Source: Neurospora intermedia (lineage: Eukaryota; Ascomycota; Sordariomycetes; Sordariales; Sordariaceae). Taken from it: a DNA stretch of 64,000 bases. Positions 23,943-39,183 of the stretch are shown one piece after another. Every line of letters starts with the position of its first letter. Within the stretch, counting starts at the first letter, position 1. The notes beneath the pieces were generated by a model. It worked only from the letters and a program-made list of their open reading frames with translations, ran no database searches and was not told the origin of the DNA. A program made the position numbers and the translations under genes. Location: NCBI GenBank assembly GCA_037102815.1, contig BTPP01000003.1, positions 248,001-312,000 on the forward strand, written 5' to 3'.

Positions 23943-25365
23943 ATGTCGGACGCCGCTTCTCCGGCGGGTTCCCCTGCTGCCGAACCCACTGAGCATCGCG
24001 ACGAGGACCAGGTCAACGAGACACACCAGGACGACGGAAGTAATTACGGAGGAAATGACGAAGATAACGATGGAGGCAACGATAAGGATTCCGATGTTCT
24101 GTCCGAAATCGACGAAAATGAGTTTGGCGATGATTACGGCTCCCGGCCCGTTGACATTGACGAAAATGTGGCCATGAAGCTGAAGGCGCGGAGGAAGACG
24201 ACTACAGAGACGACAAAGAAGCCAAAAGAAGGACGGAGGCCCAAGAAGCGGTCGCGTGGTGACGATGACGTTGACGCTGCGGATGACGACGGTGAGCGCC
24301 GACCACGCAAGGTCCGCGCCGAGGGCGAGCGGCGTGCTAGGAAGGAGGTAGAGGAGCAGGAAGCACAGCAGGAAGAGAACCTCACCCCAGATGAGCGCAG
24401 ACGGCGCGCTTTGGAACGCGCTATTGACGCTGCTGTCAAGAACCCCACCAAGCGCAGGCGAAAGAAGGACGATATCGTAAGGAGTCTCCCAATGCCACGT
24501 GCAGGCTTTGTCATCCACGCATGCTGACCGACATTCCAACAGGACCTCGAAGAGGAGACGGATGAACAGATTGCCAACCTCAAGGTTGCCATGGAGAAAG
24601 CCTGCGTAGCCGACAACGAAGCCCGCGAACAAAAACAGCCGGCCGTGCACAAGCTCAAGCTCCTACCTCAAGTCACCGCGATTCTAAACCGGACCGCAAT
24701 CCAGGACTCCGTACTCGATCCCGAAATCAACTTCCTCCAGTCTGTCAGATATTTCCTGGAACCTCTGAACGATGGAAGTCTACCTGCGTACAACATTCAG
24801 CGTGCTATCATGAGCGCGCTCATGAAGCTTCCCATCAACAAAGATGTGCTTTTAAGCAGCGGCATTGGCAAGGTCGTCGTTTACTACAACAAGAGCAAGA
24901 GCCCCAGCGCGGACATCAAACGTGATGCGGAGCGGTTGCTGGGCGAATGGAGTCGCTTGATCCTGAAGAGGACTGACGACTACAAGAAACGTCACATTGA
25001 GATGCGTGAAATTGATGTCGGGTATGTTTCCTCTGTCCATCTTCCTTTTAACAACCAACCATGCTAACCCTGCTTCCTTCACTAGTGCTGTGAAGCTAGG
25101 CCAACGCGAAGGCGGCAGCTCTCAAGTGACACTGACCCAGCGTCCCGCCGGCAAGTCCCGCTACGAAATCGAGCGCGAGCGCGCCCTCGCTCCCGAAGTA
25201 CGCAACCAGAACCGCGCCAGGCCCGTCGGTCTCCCCGCAAGCTACACCATTGCTCCCAAGAGCACTTATATCCCAGGCCAGGCGCCGACCGATCATCGCC
25301 CCATTGGTCACAGCGGTCACGAGGCTTTCCGGAGGATGACCCAGAAGGGCAAAGGCAAGCGTTAA
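23943..25365 (+). CDS. iws1: Transcription elongation factor Iws1/Spn1 (430 aa, 3 exons)
   Basis: A nuclear factor that binds the elongation factor and histone chaperone Spt6 and travels with RNA polymerase II. The exons I infer are 23943-24476, 24543-25021 and 25086-25365; introns of 66 and 64 nt keep the frame. The first 178 residues are highly charged and disordered: an acidic block (DEDNDGGNDKDSDVLSEIDE) and then basic runs (KKPKEGRRPKKRSR), matching the histone- and DNA-binding tail of the family. The TFIIS N-terminal-like (LW) domain covers about residues 205-325, with ILNRTAIQDSVLD, FLEPLNDGSLPAYNIQRA and GIGKVVVYYNKS. The C-terminus is conserved and basic (RPAGKSRYEIERERALAPE, ending KGKGKR). 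Length and domain order are normal for fungi. Long antisense frames over exon 1 are a by-product of its repetitive charged codons. Confidence 0.93.
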
Positions 25366-27035
25366 GAAAGTCGTTTTATATCTTGGTTCCGGGCTATCGC
25401 TCGATTTTTGTTATGATACGATACATTCATATCAAACGGTTGATCAGTGCATATAGATATGGCTGAGCTCAATTGAAGTGGGGGGGCGAACGGGTGGAAA
25501 AAGATATAACAAACAGTAGAGTTGGAAACATCAAGGGGGTGGGTGCAGAACTGCCTCCTAGCTGGATTCCTTCCCAAGAAAATCAAGAAAAACACGATCA
25601 CTGCTATTGCTACTGCTGCAGTAGTTGCTAAGGGACGATGATATGGTTGGGTGAAGGATTTCTCTACATTTCCACAAACGAACGACAGAGTCAGCTCGGT
25701 TCTCACACATCCATAGAATGAAATAGGGGCATCTCGCTAGGCAAGCTCCGGGGCGCAAATTAATCGTTGCACATCGATACACTTGAACACGTTTTTCTCC
25801 TCTTGCGGAAAAGATGGACTGATCTAGATGGTCCCGTTGTTACCACCTGCTTCTTTTAAATGGATTCAGTTTTGTCGAGCAGGTCATAAAGGGGTCAATG
25901 GATGGAATTACTAACACAGACGTACTCCCTACAGACGAAATGCCAAGAGCAGTCTAGTAGCTAACTTACGGACTCATGTCTTTCGATTTTTTTTTTTTTT
26001 TTAATTGTAGTACATGTCTCGATTGTTCATTCCTAGAGGTATCCAGATGACGAGAAAGAACCAAAGTGAACGCTGGACAACGTGACCATCACTAACTTTT
26101 CTGCCTCTATGGCATGTTGACTCGACCCAACCTCCAATATATATATATCAAACGCAAAAGCAAAACCACAGACGCATAAGAACCGATCCAAGAATTATGA
26201 ACAGTTTGGCTCTATCACGTATCGCGGTATCCTATCTCGAGCCTATCGATCCATTGCAGACGTGGGTGGGGAACATGTGAGAATGAAATGTCTAAAATGT
26301 ACTTGCTACTATAAAATAAGGAAAAGACATTGAAGGTATCTGATCTTTCGCTATATAAGCATGTAAAACACACTCCTCCTTATAAACACACGAGAGAGAA
26401 CATGGAAAAACAGCTCTCTGCTGAAGCTATGATAGGCAAAGCTAGATCGACTCGCTAAGAAGGCCAACTTCCGAGCTAGGAAGAGGGCCAAGTAAGGTAA
26501 GGTGTGGATATGTTCTTGTTCCACGGGGATGGGAAGGTAAATCAAGGATCGAGATGATGTACTTCGACGGTATAGATGCAAGCATCTTAACCTGATGTAG
26601 AACTTCTTATTCTGGTGCCAGCCGAGGCTATGTAGTCGCCGACAAGAAGGGGACTTTCCGGATGTGAAACAAGGAAGAGGAATGTCTCTGATTCCGGTCT
26701 AGTACCCACCCACTTGTCTAGCGATTCATAGCTTGCCTGCCAGCGCAGCGGTAGAATGAGCGTTCCAACATCTTTCTGCATTATACCAACAGAAGCAGAA
26801 AAGAAAAAGAAGATAAAGCTCTCTCTCTCCAAGGTGTGTGTTTCCGCTCAGGAGTACTAGGAGTGTCCATACCAGCCAGCCAGCTCTCCCTTCGTTCTTA
26901 TTGTTTGTCACATGCACTACCCTCTCCCCACACTAGCCCCCCTGTCCAAAAGTGTCCAGTGTCCTCGGTGGAAATTTGAGCCTCCGGGTCGTGTCTGACA
27001 TTCGGACGTAACGACAAAAGAAACAAAAAAAACAT
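25366..27035. other. Convergent intergenic region, 1.7 kb
   Basis: It lies between the 3' ends of iws1 (+) and the SRPK gene (-), so it holds both 3' untranslated regions. It contains a 16-nt T run at 25987-26002 and a short TA repeat near 26139-26150. No gene is supported. Confidence 0.55.
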
Positions 27036-29992
<2,957 letters not shown>

Positions 29993-32900
29993 TGTTGGTA
30001 TGTAGAAGGCAGGCTATCTATCGTACACGGGCCGGAGCGCGGTATGAAGACGAAGTCGTGATCGGTTGGTGGTGAGGAAATACAGCAGCTGGAGTGCGCG
30101 AACTTGCAAAAGTTGTTGTCGTTAATAGTGAAGACAGGAGTCGGAAGGAGAGGTTGATGGCTGTGGGGAAGGCCCAAAATGCGATGCGACGGCGGCAGTA
30201 GTGGAGTGCAAAAAGGTCTCAAAATCTCACTGCCCTGCCTCTGACAAGTCCCATGTTAGCTCCTGATGCCTTGGGGCATTGGGTCATCAAAACAGGTTCA
30301 GGTGACGAAACGCGACTGATTCGTCGCCCAGTAACATGGCATAGAAGGGTGCAACAAGTTGATGGGGCAACGGGGGAAGATCGAGGCCGCCGACTGTCGC
30401 CTGAGCTCGTTGTGTGTCGTGCGCATCGATATCCAAACCCAAGTGAACCGAATTCGCTGCGGCAATCGAGTGTGTTGTTTGCGCCAGTGAGCGTTCGTCG
30501 CCGGTCCTTCATCTGATGCTCCCCCCTGGCTAGTAACGAAGATGCTGGATGCTTTTGGACGGATCGCGCAGTGGCGGTTTTTCAGGCCAAGAAACGCGAA
30601 GCATCAAAAGCACGCCGCGCCTGTGATTGCAAATCCGCGCCATGCAATAACGATAGCTTATGACTAACCTGGAGAGATGGTCTTCTTGTTATTCTAGAAG
30701 TGTAACGCAATCGCTGGTACTGGCAGTATGTGGGCGAGAATCGAACCAAACAAATGACAATGCCGGTATGGATACTGTAGTGGGTTGCTGTCGTTGTTCA
30801 AAACACCAGTTGGGCGGGGGTTCTAAGGGCCTAAAGATTGGGCAAGGGTCTTGGGCTCGTGATAAGGAAATAAGAGGTGATCGTTATGCTTTGGTCGCAA
30901 GTTTAGTAGGTGCCGGGTGGTTCGCCAGTGGGATCGCGAGAATCCCTCGTGTCTGTCGAGTTACTCGCAATGAGAAGTGGAAGAAAGCGAGAAGTCGAAA
31001 GAGAAAAAAAGAGAGAGCTTGATTTCGCGCGCAACTTGACAAGGACGGGACGGACGTCATCTATCTAGTAATAGCCGCTGCGGACTGCAGTGCCGCCGTA
31101 AGACGGGAAATGTGCCTTGCCTTGCACGTATCGTTACGATCACCTTTCTCGCTGCCTTACATATCGATGTATGTACTTGCTATAGCAAGGTGGTTGGTCG
31201 TTGCAACAGGAAGAAAGTGGAAGAGTTCGTTTGATTTCGACGTCGGGTGTCCGCAACCAACTGCTTCAAACCGCTGCGGTACGTACTCATGGTATAAATA
31301 CGGTACAGTATTGTAGCGTACAATGTGCCGGGAGGGGCTGAACAGTGGTAAGGTAGAAACTACTAGTACTTGGTCGGCGGGGTATCACGGGTTGGAAGGT
31401 GCCCTTGGGTATAAGTCGCAAAGACATCGCTCGATACCTTAGTGCTGGTGCAAGGTGGGATATGCGATACAGTCCAGTCCTCGAGATGTCCAACCAACAT
31501 GCTGGATCAGAGCGAGAACAGAAGCAGCATCAAAGACGTCTTTTTTTTTTATCGTACTCAGTCAAAGACACACAGAAACAAGAAAAGAAAAGAGAAAAGG
31601 TATGATATCGTCTCCACTACTCAGAATTGTGACAGGGTGAGAAGAAAGAAGTGTAAAAAATATGCCATTCCCATGGGATGCCCAACAGGGTTGGCAGGAG
31701 GTAGTCCAACTTGATCTCCGTGGAAGGGGCCCCGAGGGGTTCTTCGCCAGGGGCTGTGCGCGCGCAATCAGTCCCCCATACCACCTAGCCCCAGCCAATC
31801 CATCTCTTCATGTCGTCGCAACAGAAAGAACGACCCAGCAAGGTATGAGGCGATCGTCCAATCCTCAATCGTCACTCACGGTCTTACCCGACTGGCTGCT
31901 GGCGCAGGTAGCCCTCGGGGCGGGGTTCGACCGCTGCTGGCGTGGTGAAATCCTGCAGCTGGTACGGGGTGTTCCAGGTTGTCACAGCTGCCCGTCATCT
32001 GTTTCACGCCAGCCCGATCCTTTTTCTTCGTCGCGACATCACTTGACAACGGCGTCCACTAGCATCAGACCAACCACAATCACAACCACACCCACCCAAC
32101 CCTTGGAGGTTGAGCCGCTTAAGAGGACGGGAGGGAACTTGGACGTGATCCGCGAAGTGTTTACATACAGCTTTACTTTGTTTTCTGTCCCGTTTCTGCT
32201 CTTTCTCTTGCACATGACGGACGCTTGAGATGCCCATTGAAACAAACCACCAACGGCAGACCTGGCAAACCATATATGGAAGCTACTATTCACATACCTC
32301 TGTCCTCGACGGGACTCGAATCTCGATAACCCCTCCTCCCCAATCTTCGTGACCAACAGAGAGAGAGAAACTTTAGGAATATTCAGTGCTTGCTTGTGAA
32401 AACAAAGCCCACGGCACACACGTTCCTCACTGACAACAGCAAACATGGTCCGTATAATTCATCTCATTCACATTCATAAACAGCTACATACACTACTTTA
32501 CAGGATGGAACCTACTAGCACCTGATGCGGCCAGGGCACCCATCCCAACCCCTTCCTTCTTCCCACTCGCTTGGCAGGCCCTTGTCCTGTCCCTGCACCC
32601 CGCGGTGTCGTTCGTTGATATCAGTGGTCGATGTCGTTGTCCAGCTGTTCCAGGCTGAACCAGGTTGCCAACCTCTCCTCCCCCCCCCCCAAGAAAAAGT
32701 AATAAAAAACAAAACCATCTTGACCTGACGGCCATCTGCATTCTTTCGTCATATCTTCCCTTCTCGGATCGTGAGCAGTCAACGTCAAGTGTCCATGTGC
32801 GCTTGAGTCAACATTCAGGTCTCATCTGGGTCGGCCTAGATTTCATTCGGCTGGCAAACTTTCTCTCCAATCATTTGAATCATAAAATTCACTTCGTCTT

Positions 32901-33837
32901 GTTCGTTCTGCCAACATCATCGTATTTTCCTCTATGCGTATTGGGATAATTCGAAGTCGCCAGTCGGTATGGATTCTCTTCGGTACCCATTTGCGTGCTC
33001 GGCGGGTATTGAAATGACCTTACCGTAGGCTATGCAAATTGGGCGAGTTGCTTCGAGACTGGCCCAACATATACGCGTTGGGACTTTGAGAGCTGCATCA
33101 ACAAAAAAAAACCTGGACCCTTCCTATGGGGTTTCAGGTATGTCCGTTGTGCATCTGCGTTGAGGCTCAGATATCAAGATTTTTCTTTCTTTCTTTCTTT
33201 TTTCCTTTTTTTTCTTGTTGTTGTTGTTCCCCTAGACCTCGTCTCCCGACGAATTCTATAAGACGTCCGGCTGATATACGAGGCATGGTTACCAAGTGTT
33301 TCTGCCGACCACGGACTTCCCCGAATCTACCTCCATATCATTTGGAAGAGCTCAGGTAGGTTTGAGTGTCCTTCGAGTTGCTGGAGCGTTGCCAAGAAAC
33401 GGTACAAATTCGACTCTCTGTCGAGCGTCTCCGGGTACTGGTACCGTATCCGTACAGCATCATCACAAAGCTTGCAAACGCAGGACCGTCTTTTTCAGAC
33501 ACGCCACAGTGTGAAGCATATTGCTGAAGCTATGTCTCCCTCTGCATCAGCGGCCATCTTCGAAGCACCTAATCACCGATCTTGGGAGTGGTAACTGTCG
33601 ACAATCATGCCCCTGAAAAATGGTGGTAAGAAGTTGTGGTGCGTCTCGTCCAACGGAATGGGGCTGTCTTCGTGGTAGGGGCTGCTAGCGCCGTCCTCTC
33701 ACCCTCCACTGGGATGATGCTATCGTCGAATTGACGACCCGTACATCCTTTCGAGGAAATACTGATAGCTTCCGTTTTTGGATATCGACCCTCTCATTAT
33801 GTTGTTCCTTCTTCTTTCCGTGATATGTCGTATACCT
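29993..33837. other. Gene-free region, 3.8 kb
   Basis: The part nearest 29993 is the leader and promoter of the SRPK gene. The rest shows only short or unrecognisable frames. The longest plus-strand frame (31662-32228) and an overlapping minus-strand frame with a hydrophobic tail (32039-32446) have no domain; the tail is the complement of a CAACCACAATCACAACCAC-type simple sequence. The part just below 33838 should be 3' untranslated region of the receptor gene. Confidence 0.45.
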
Positions 33838-35283
33838 TCAACTCTTTGCTGACTTCCAGTCTTTCATTTCAAACTGGTTGTTTAGCGGTCTTGAGAGATC
33901 TCGTTCGATATCTGTTTCGACCGATCTGTCCATAGTGCTGCTGCTTGTCGGCGGTATCGCCAGGATGCTCTGGTCGCTTCTGTTCCTGTACTTTCTTTCG
34001 TCCCAGTCGGATCGGGCTCGACGTGCTGATGACCCCGCGGATCTATCACTCTCGACGACTACATCGATGCTCGGCTGCGATGGAGGGTCAAAGGTGTGAA
34101 TGAACAGAGCCCTCAGGGTGGGTATTGAGGCAGCCATCATGGCACAAGCCCCCTCGACAAGGGCACAAACAACCAGAAGGAATCCCTCGTCTATTCCAAG
34201 GGGTTAGCAGGATTTCACACCAGAAAATCGGAGGCTTGTGTGTTTGGGAATAGGAGCACTTACAGCTGAAGTCATTACTCACTATGCGGCCGATTGTCGA
34301 CACCTTGATAGCACCCGCAATTCCGGCACTGCGAGGTTCGTCATCCGGTTAGCAGAGCTCCTGTAGGATTCTTATAGTCTTAAAGGTTGGGGCCCTTTCA
34401 CATACAAGACCCCCATGCTCATGGCTATAGCCACGCCAACCTTTTCGCCTCGATACATATGGAATCGCATAAGGATTCGCCACGGTAGAAGTGCAAGCAC
34501 GAAGTCACACACGGCGGAATAAACTAGAGAGGAGTAGTTAGTAAATCTTTCTTGGGGTGGATTAGCGTGTTTGGGTCAGATGATACTCACTTCCAAGAGC
34601 GATCGAGTAGGCGAGGAGACCATCGGGGGACCAGCACTTTTTGTTCATGATACTAGAGTTCCATGTCGCCTCCGGGGGCTCGCACAGAAGCCAAAACAAA
34701 AGGGCGGTGCTGACTTGGCATAGCGTCAAAGTGACGATGATGAACCAGACGAGTCGCTTCAGCCAGCCATCCGTGATGCGAAGAAGCGTCACGGCAAAGG
34801 ATACTTTGCTGAACAGGACGTGGAGAACCGATGTGGTGCCATTGATACCGCCGATAATAGACAGGTACTTCTCGTTTCCCGGGGGTATAGCATCAGTGTG
34901 TAGCCCGTATCCTATCAAGACGGAGGTAGTGGTGAAACCGGTGTTGACGAAGAGTAGGGCCTTTTGTGGTGATGAAACTGTGTCAGCTGTATTCATGTAG
35001 GGAATAACGTCTTTTCCAAATACCAAGAATGGCCGGTTGGATAATCATTACCAAGGGGGGGGAACCAAGGCAAAGAGTAGTATGAAGTTGGAAAAGATAT
35101 GGATGAGTGGCATACCCAAGCTACTATCAACAAATGATCATCCCACCAAAGGCGGCGGCCACGAATGACCTTGCAGTACAAGCGAAGGCCTACGAAGATG
35201 GTGCAGGCGGCGTGGATACTCCAAAATATAGCCACCAACGCCGCTCCCTGAGGGTTGGAAGACGGAGGAACGTAAACCGTCAT
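33838..35283 (-). CDS. Pth11-like seven-transmembrane receptor (357 aa, 5 exons)
   Basis: A plasma-membrane protein of the fungal rhodopsin-like/Pth11-related family, thought to sense extracellular or surface cues. The exons I infer are 35283-35116, 34960-34591, 34523-34406, 34328-34264 and 34190-33838. Introns of 155, 67, 77 and 73 nt all have GT-AG ends, and the total closes to 358 codons. Family features: an N-terminal span (AALVAIFWSIHAACTIFVGLR), the motif RRLWWDDHLLIVAW, a third-loop motif FAVTLLRITDGWLKRLVWF, an extracellular Cys segment (WNSSIMNKKCWSPDG), then YSAVCDFVLALLPWRIL and a span beginning VGVAIAMSMGVFAGI. The C-terminal 90 residues are a polar cytoplasmic tail. There is no CFEM domain at the N-terminus, so it belongs to the CFEM-lacking group. 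The ligand and G-protein coupling are unknown. Confidence 0.87.
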
Positions 35284-38200
35284 CGCTCAGCGGCTTTGAG
35301 GGGAGCCGCTGAAAGCACATGAAGGTACAAACGGTGCCGATGGGGGGCCAGCTGCTAGCGGGAGGGCCGAGGATGGCCCAACGCACGGGGTTTTTCTGTC
35401 GACAATAACGAGAAGATCCGTTGATGTTTATATGATCAGAATCGAGGCAGTGGATCCACCATGATAGACATCTCTGAGATGTGTAAAAGTCGCCGGTTGA
35501 GAGCCACAAAGGAAGATATGTCCGCTCTTGTCGATATCTGTATCTCTTTCCTGGTCGTTGGATTGTCGTCAAGCTGAGAATCGAAATTGATCTGTTTGGC
35601 AATGACTGTTGCTCAAGGGCCTCGGAGTTCGTGGTGTTTTTGGCTGGGTTGGGTTGCTGTCTGGAGTTTATGGAAATGGAATGGGTGGTGGTTGTCAGGG
35701 TATTAGGCTCGATGGTCGTGGTTGAGTGAGAAATGTTGCGCCCAAGAGTGGAGAGATCTAAAATGAGACAAAGTCGGAAGAAGGGCGTTATCCCCGTTCG
35801 TCCTGAATTGGATGTCTACCAGTCAACTCGAACTGGAAGGGGCAAGACAGGACGTAGAACACGACCAAAACAAGAGGGTAGGGGGTGACGAGTGTGTAAG
35901 CGTTAACCCGGTGATTTGGGGACCGTGATTTGACCGTTCATCAACTGCTGGGTTAAGCCAGGGGCATGGTGTTGTTTTTATCTTGTCAACAACGGCTTCT
36001 CCTGACTCGTCTAGGCCCAGAACGCCAGCCCGCACCTGTCTGGCCCCTGACCTTGCTTAGTTCGACCGAGATCTCCTCAAGGCCAGGTCAGTTTGGGGTT
36101 GGGGGTTTGCTTCCGCCCATCAAAGCCCACAGGGCACCATCATGAATTTGCCTGGGTGATTCCGCAGTCTGGCCAGTGTATCTCGATGCGAGGATGTTGC
36201 GGAGCGGAGCGGGGTGGGTGCAACAGTCTGAACTAAACGTAAAAAGAAGGTAAGAAGAAAGAGAGATGTCCGCTGAAGGAGGCCCCTGGTGTCCCTGGTG
36301 TCCCTGGTGTCCCACTCCCTCGGGGCTGGAGATACGATACACTTCTGCACGGGTAGTAAATGTTAGCTCCGGTTTTTGCGAGTGGCAAACAACCTTGATT
36401 TTTGCACAGGAAATGGCTATCTGGCCGTCTCTTTGCTCCCTGTTTTTTGTGAGGCGGCTGTATCCAGCTAACGTTTGACATCCATGCGGAGGTGTACAAG
36501 CGATGCTCTGTAATCCATGCCACCGCGAACGTTTGTAACTCGTCTTGTCGTCATTCCTAGCGCTCGCGCTCGTTGCTTGCGTGCAGTTCGCCAAGGACGA
36601 AACGCCAGCTTTTTTTATTCGAGCCATGTTGGTGGTTCCCAAGCTCTGGCAGCCAATGGGATCTTTCCGCACTCCTGACCGGGAATAACCACTTGGGATT
36701 TGGGGGACGGGGACGGTGAGGCCACGGTGAAGTGCTAGGAGCTTCCTTGCGCGTTACAGCGGACCCTCTGTGAATATCGGGGAGTGCACATCCCGAATAT
36801 CTCGCCGTGCCTCATCAGGTGGTGGTGTAGTGTAAAAACTAGTCTCGGACACGCTCACACCAAACACACCCAATGTCCGGACCATATTCACACCACCTGC
36901 TAGTGTATGTTGGAGACGATCGATCTCTTGTGTAACATATGCTCCCACCTGTTGTTCTTTGGTACTCATCCCATCCACCACTTGCTCCTGGTGCAGTGGG
37001 ATCGGGGCGAGACGAGACATGGACAGCGAAACAACCATGATCTCGAATTGAATCTACGTGCCTAAGTCCGCCATCGCCGTACACGCCCAAGAAAAGTGTC
37101 TGGCGTACCACTAGGCGAGGATCAGGAGGTTAGCTAGTAATAGGACAGCATGAGATAGCACCGATCGTGGGCGATGACAAACGCATCTACCGGTGAGCGA
37201 CCTTGGGTGAAATGAAAGATGGAGTCGCTGAATAGCGGGATGCGAGTTGTCGGGGATTATCGAATATCTGCCGTTCAGGCGCGCAACAATTCACTTGACA
37301 TTGGATGTTGTTCCATGCCTGCAACGTTGAGATCCACATCTCCAGATCACGTGAAGACTAGCACTTCCCCAGTTTTCAGCAAGGATCTTCCTTCGGGGTT
37401 TCCCTCTTCGTTTCTTCTTTCCTTCTCTTGACTAGGCCAAATCAACAACAACAAATCCAATTCATCCATCCGCCTTTCAAGCTTCAATTCAACTGAAGCG
37501 CAAGGGCATTGTTGACCGTGACAGAGAAGGAAGAAGCCAAGTGAGGTTCAAGGAGGTCCTGTTTGTGTGTTCCGCTGCCGATCCAAACCGAGCTTTACCA
37601 ATTTGACGGTCACTACCAAACGAAAGCAAAGAGAGCGAACCAGAAGGCCTGAAACGAAGGATCAACTGATTAAAAGCAACAAACATTATGGAAGGCGGCG
37701 TCCTGCCGCGCGGCACATTCGTATTTGCAGAAAGCGAAACTAATGGATAGATGTGCCAACTCTGTCACGTGGATTACCTACCTCTACCTCTACCTCTAGA
37801 GATAGCTGTGGCGGGCGGTGATTTCCATGGTTGTCGCTGCCACATTGAAATATATGTCAATAGATGAGGTCGGACTCGTTGATGGTCGGCGGGAAGAGGA
37901 AAGTGGGTTAGCACAAGCTATATATGTACATAGGTGCTGAAGGAAGTTCCACTTCACCGAGGTCCTCCGGCCGGCGACCAGTGCGTCCGTTGCCGTTACC
38001 TAATGTTTACGCTTCAATTCTGTTGACATCAAGAGGTTCAGGTGCCATACACCCATACCTTGATCATCTCCAATTATTCTAACAAGTACTATCTGAACGA
38101 ATACGACAAAGAGCCTTGGCTCGGGGCCAGCTGAAAGTTCATTTAGACTCCAATCACACTACATTGGAGCACAGTGATTGAAACCACGCTATAGGTATGG

Positions 38201-39183
38201 AGCTTGAGCCCTGATCGCTTCCACCTCCGCCGGCATTTACACGCAAAAGGTTAGCGCGATGAACTGCAAAGTGGCGATAACCGTAATCTCCGTACAATAG
38301 ATGGCGGCATTGCTCGGCTCCAATCTCCCTAAATGTTGTAGTATGGCAGTACCGCGCTAACAATGGCATCATGTGCCGGCCGAGATGTACTGCGACATGC
38401 GTAGGGCTGACGTTAAGGTACTCCCACAAACTGCCGTGATGGCCCCTGATGAACTGAAACCCGCCCCGATGACACCTTCTCCAGCGGGAGCCAGGGCCCA
38501 TGGGGAAGTCGAAAATACCATCTCAACACCTCGACGACTGCCTGGCGCTCTGGCAAAAGCAAAAAAAAATACGACAAGAATAACCACAGCACTCAAACAA
38601 GGGGATGAGGCCACTTATCGTGTCTGGTCTCAAAATTGATGAACATCGGGTGGTAGGATCCGCCGTTCTACCATATTCCGCTTGGAGATCGACACACGAT
38701 CACAAACAACAATTCTGGAGGTCGGGGGCTCAACAAAATCGCGTGAGTAGTACAGATACCTGCCCACGCTGATCTCTAACCGCGATAACAAAAGAAGAAA
38801 CAATTGTCTCTTGTCGGGTCTTCCCGTCCTCTTTCCTCTTGGGCGATGCTCATCAAGGTGGGTAATCAGTTTGCACCCGAAGCCCCAAGCCATGTCTTGA
38901 CTTTGGCAAGATAACCACCTCGAACGCCATCCACAGCACCAAGGTCTGTAGCATGAGTGATATCCCTTTGTCTTCCATCGGTATCGCAACCTTTAGTGTT
39001 TTCGCGCGCACTCGAATTGACGGCAGGGACGTCGATAACTGACTGAATCAACGCCTTTCTGGCGCCCGATTTCTCTTCTCCTGGTGCCTCTGTCGATCCT
39101 CCTTTGTTATCATTGATGATGGTTGAGTCGTTCACCTTTTGGAAGACAGGGGGGCTGGACGGTAGAGTCACGGTATCGGATCT
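35284..39183. other. Gene-free region, 3.9 kb
   Basis: This holds the promoter of the receptor gene (nearest 35284) and the 3' end of the orphan gene at 39184. It contains a short tandem repeat of a 9-bp unit (TGGTGTCCC, about three copies) near 36286-36312 and a CTCTAC repeat near 37780-37798. An 81-codon minus-strand frame at 38369-38614 begins with a signal-peptide-like stretch, but nothing else supports it. Confidence 0.45.

Noticed and set aside
24134-24658. Long antisense frames opposite iws1 exon 1
   Set aside because: They mirror the repetitive charged codons of a well-supported gene on the other strand.
31662-32228. 188-codon plus-strand frame in the 3.8-kb gap
   Set aside because: No domain, uneven composition and overlap with an equally long frame on the other strand.
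32300-32370. tRNA-like T-loop sequence (ATTCGAGTCC on the minus strand)
   Set aside because: The flanking bases do not pair into a T-stem and no matching acceptor or anticodon stem could be drawn.
32039-32446. Possible tail-anchored small membrane protein on the minus strand
   Set aside because: The hydrophobic tail is just the complement of a CAACCACAATCAC-type simple sequence; the rest matches no known small membrane protein such as RAMP4/Ysy6 or Tom subunits.
36088-36672. 194-codon minus-strand frame
   Set aside because: Part of it translates the 9-bp tandem repeat and the rest has no domain.
38369-38614. 81-codon frame with a signal-peptide-like start
   Set aside because: Only the hydrophobic start is suggestive; the remainder is unremarkable and an equally open frame lies opposite.
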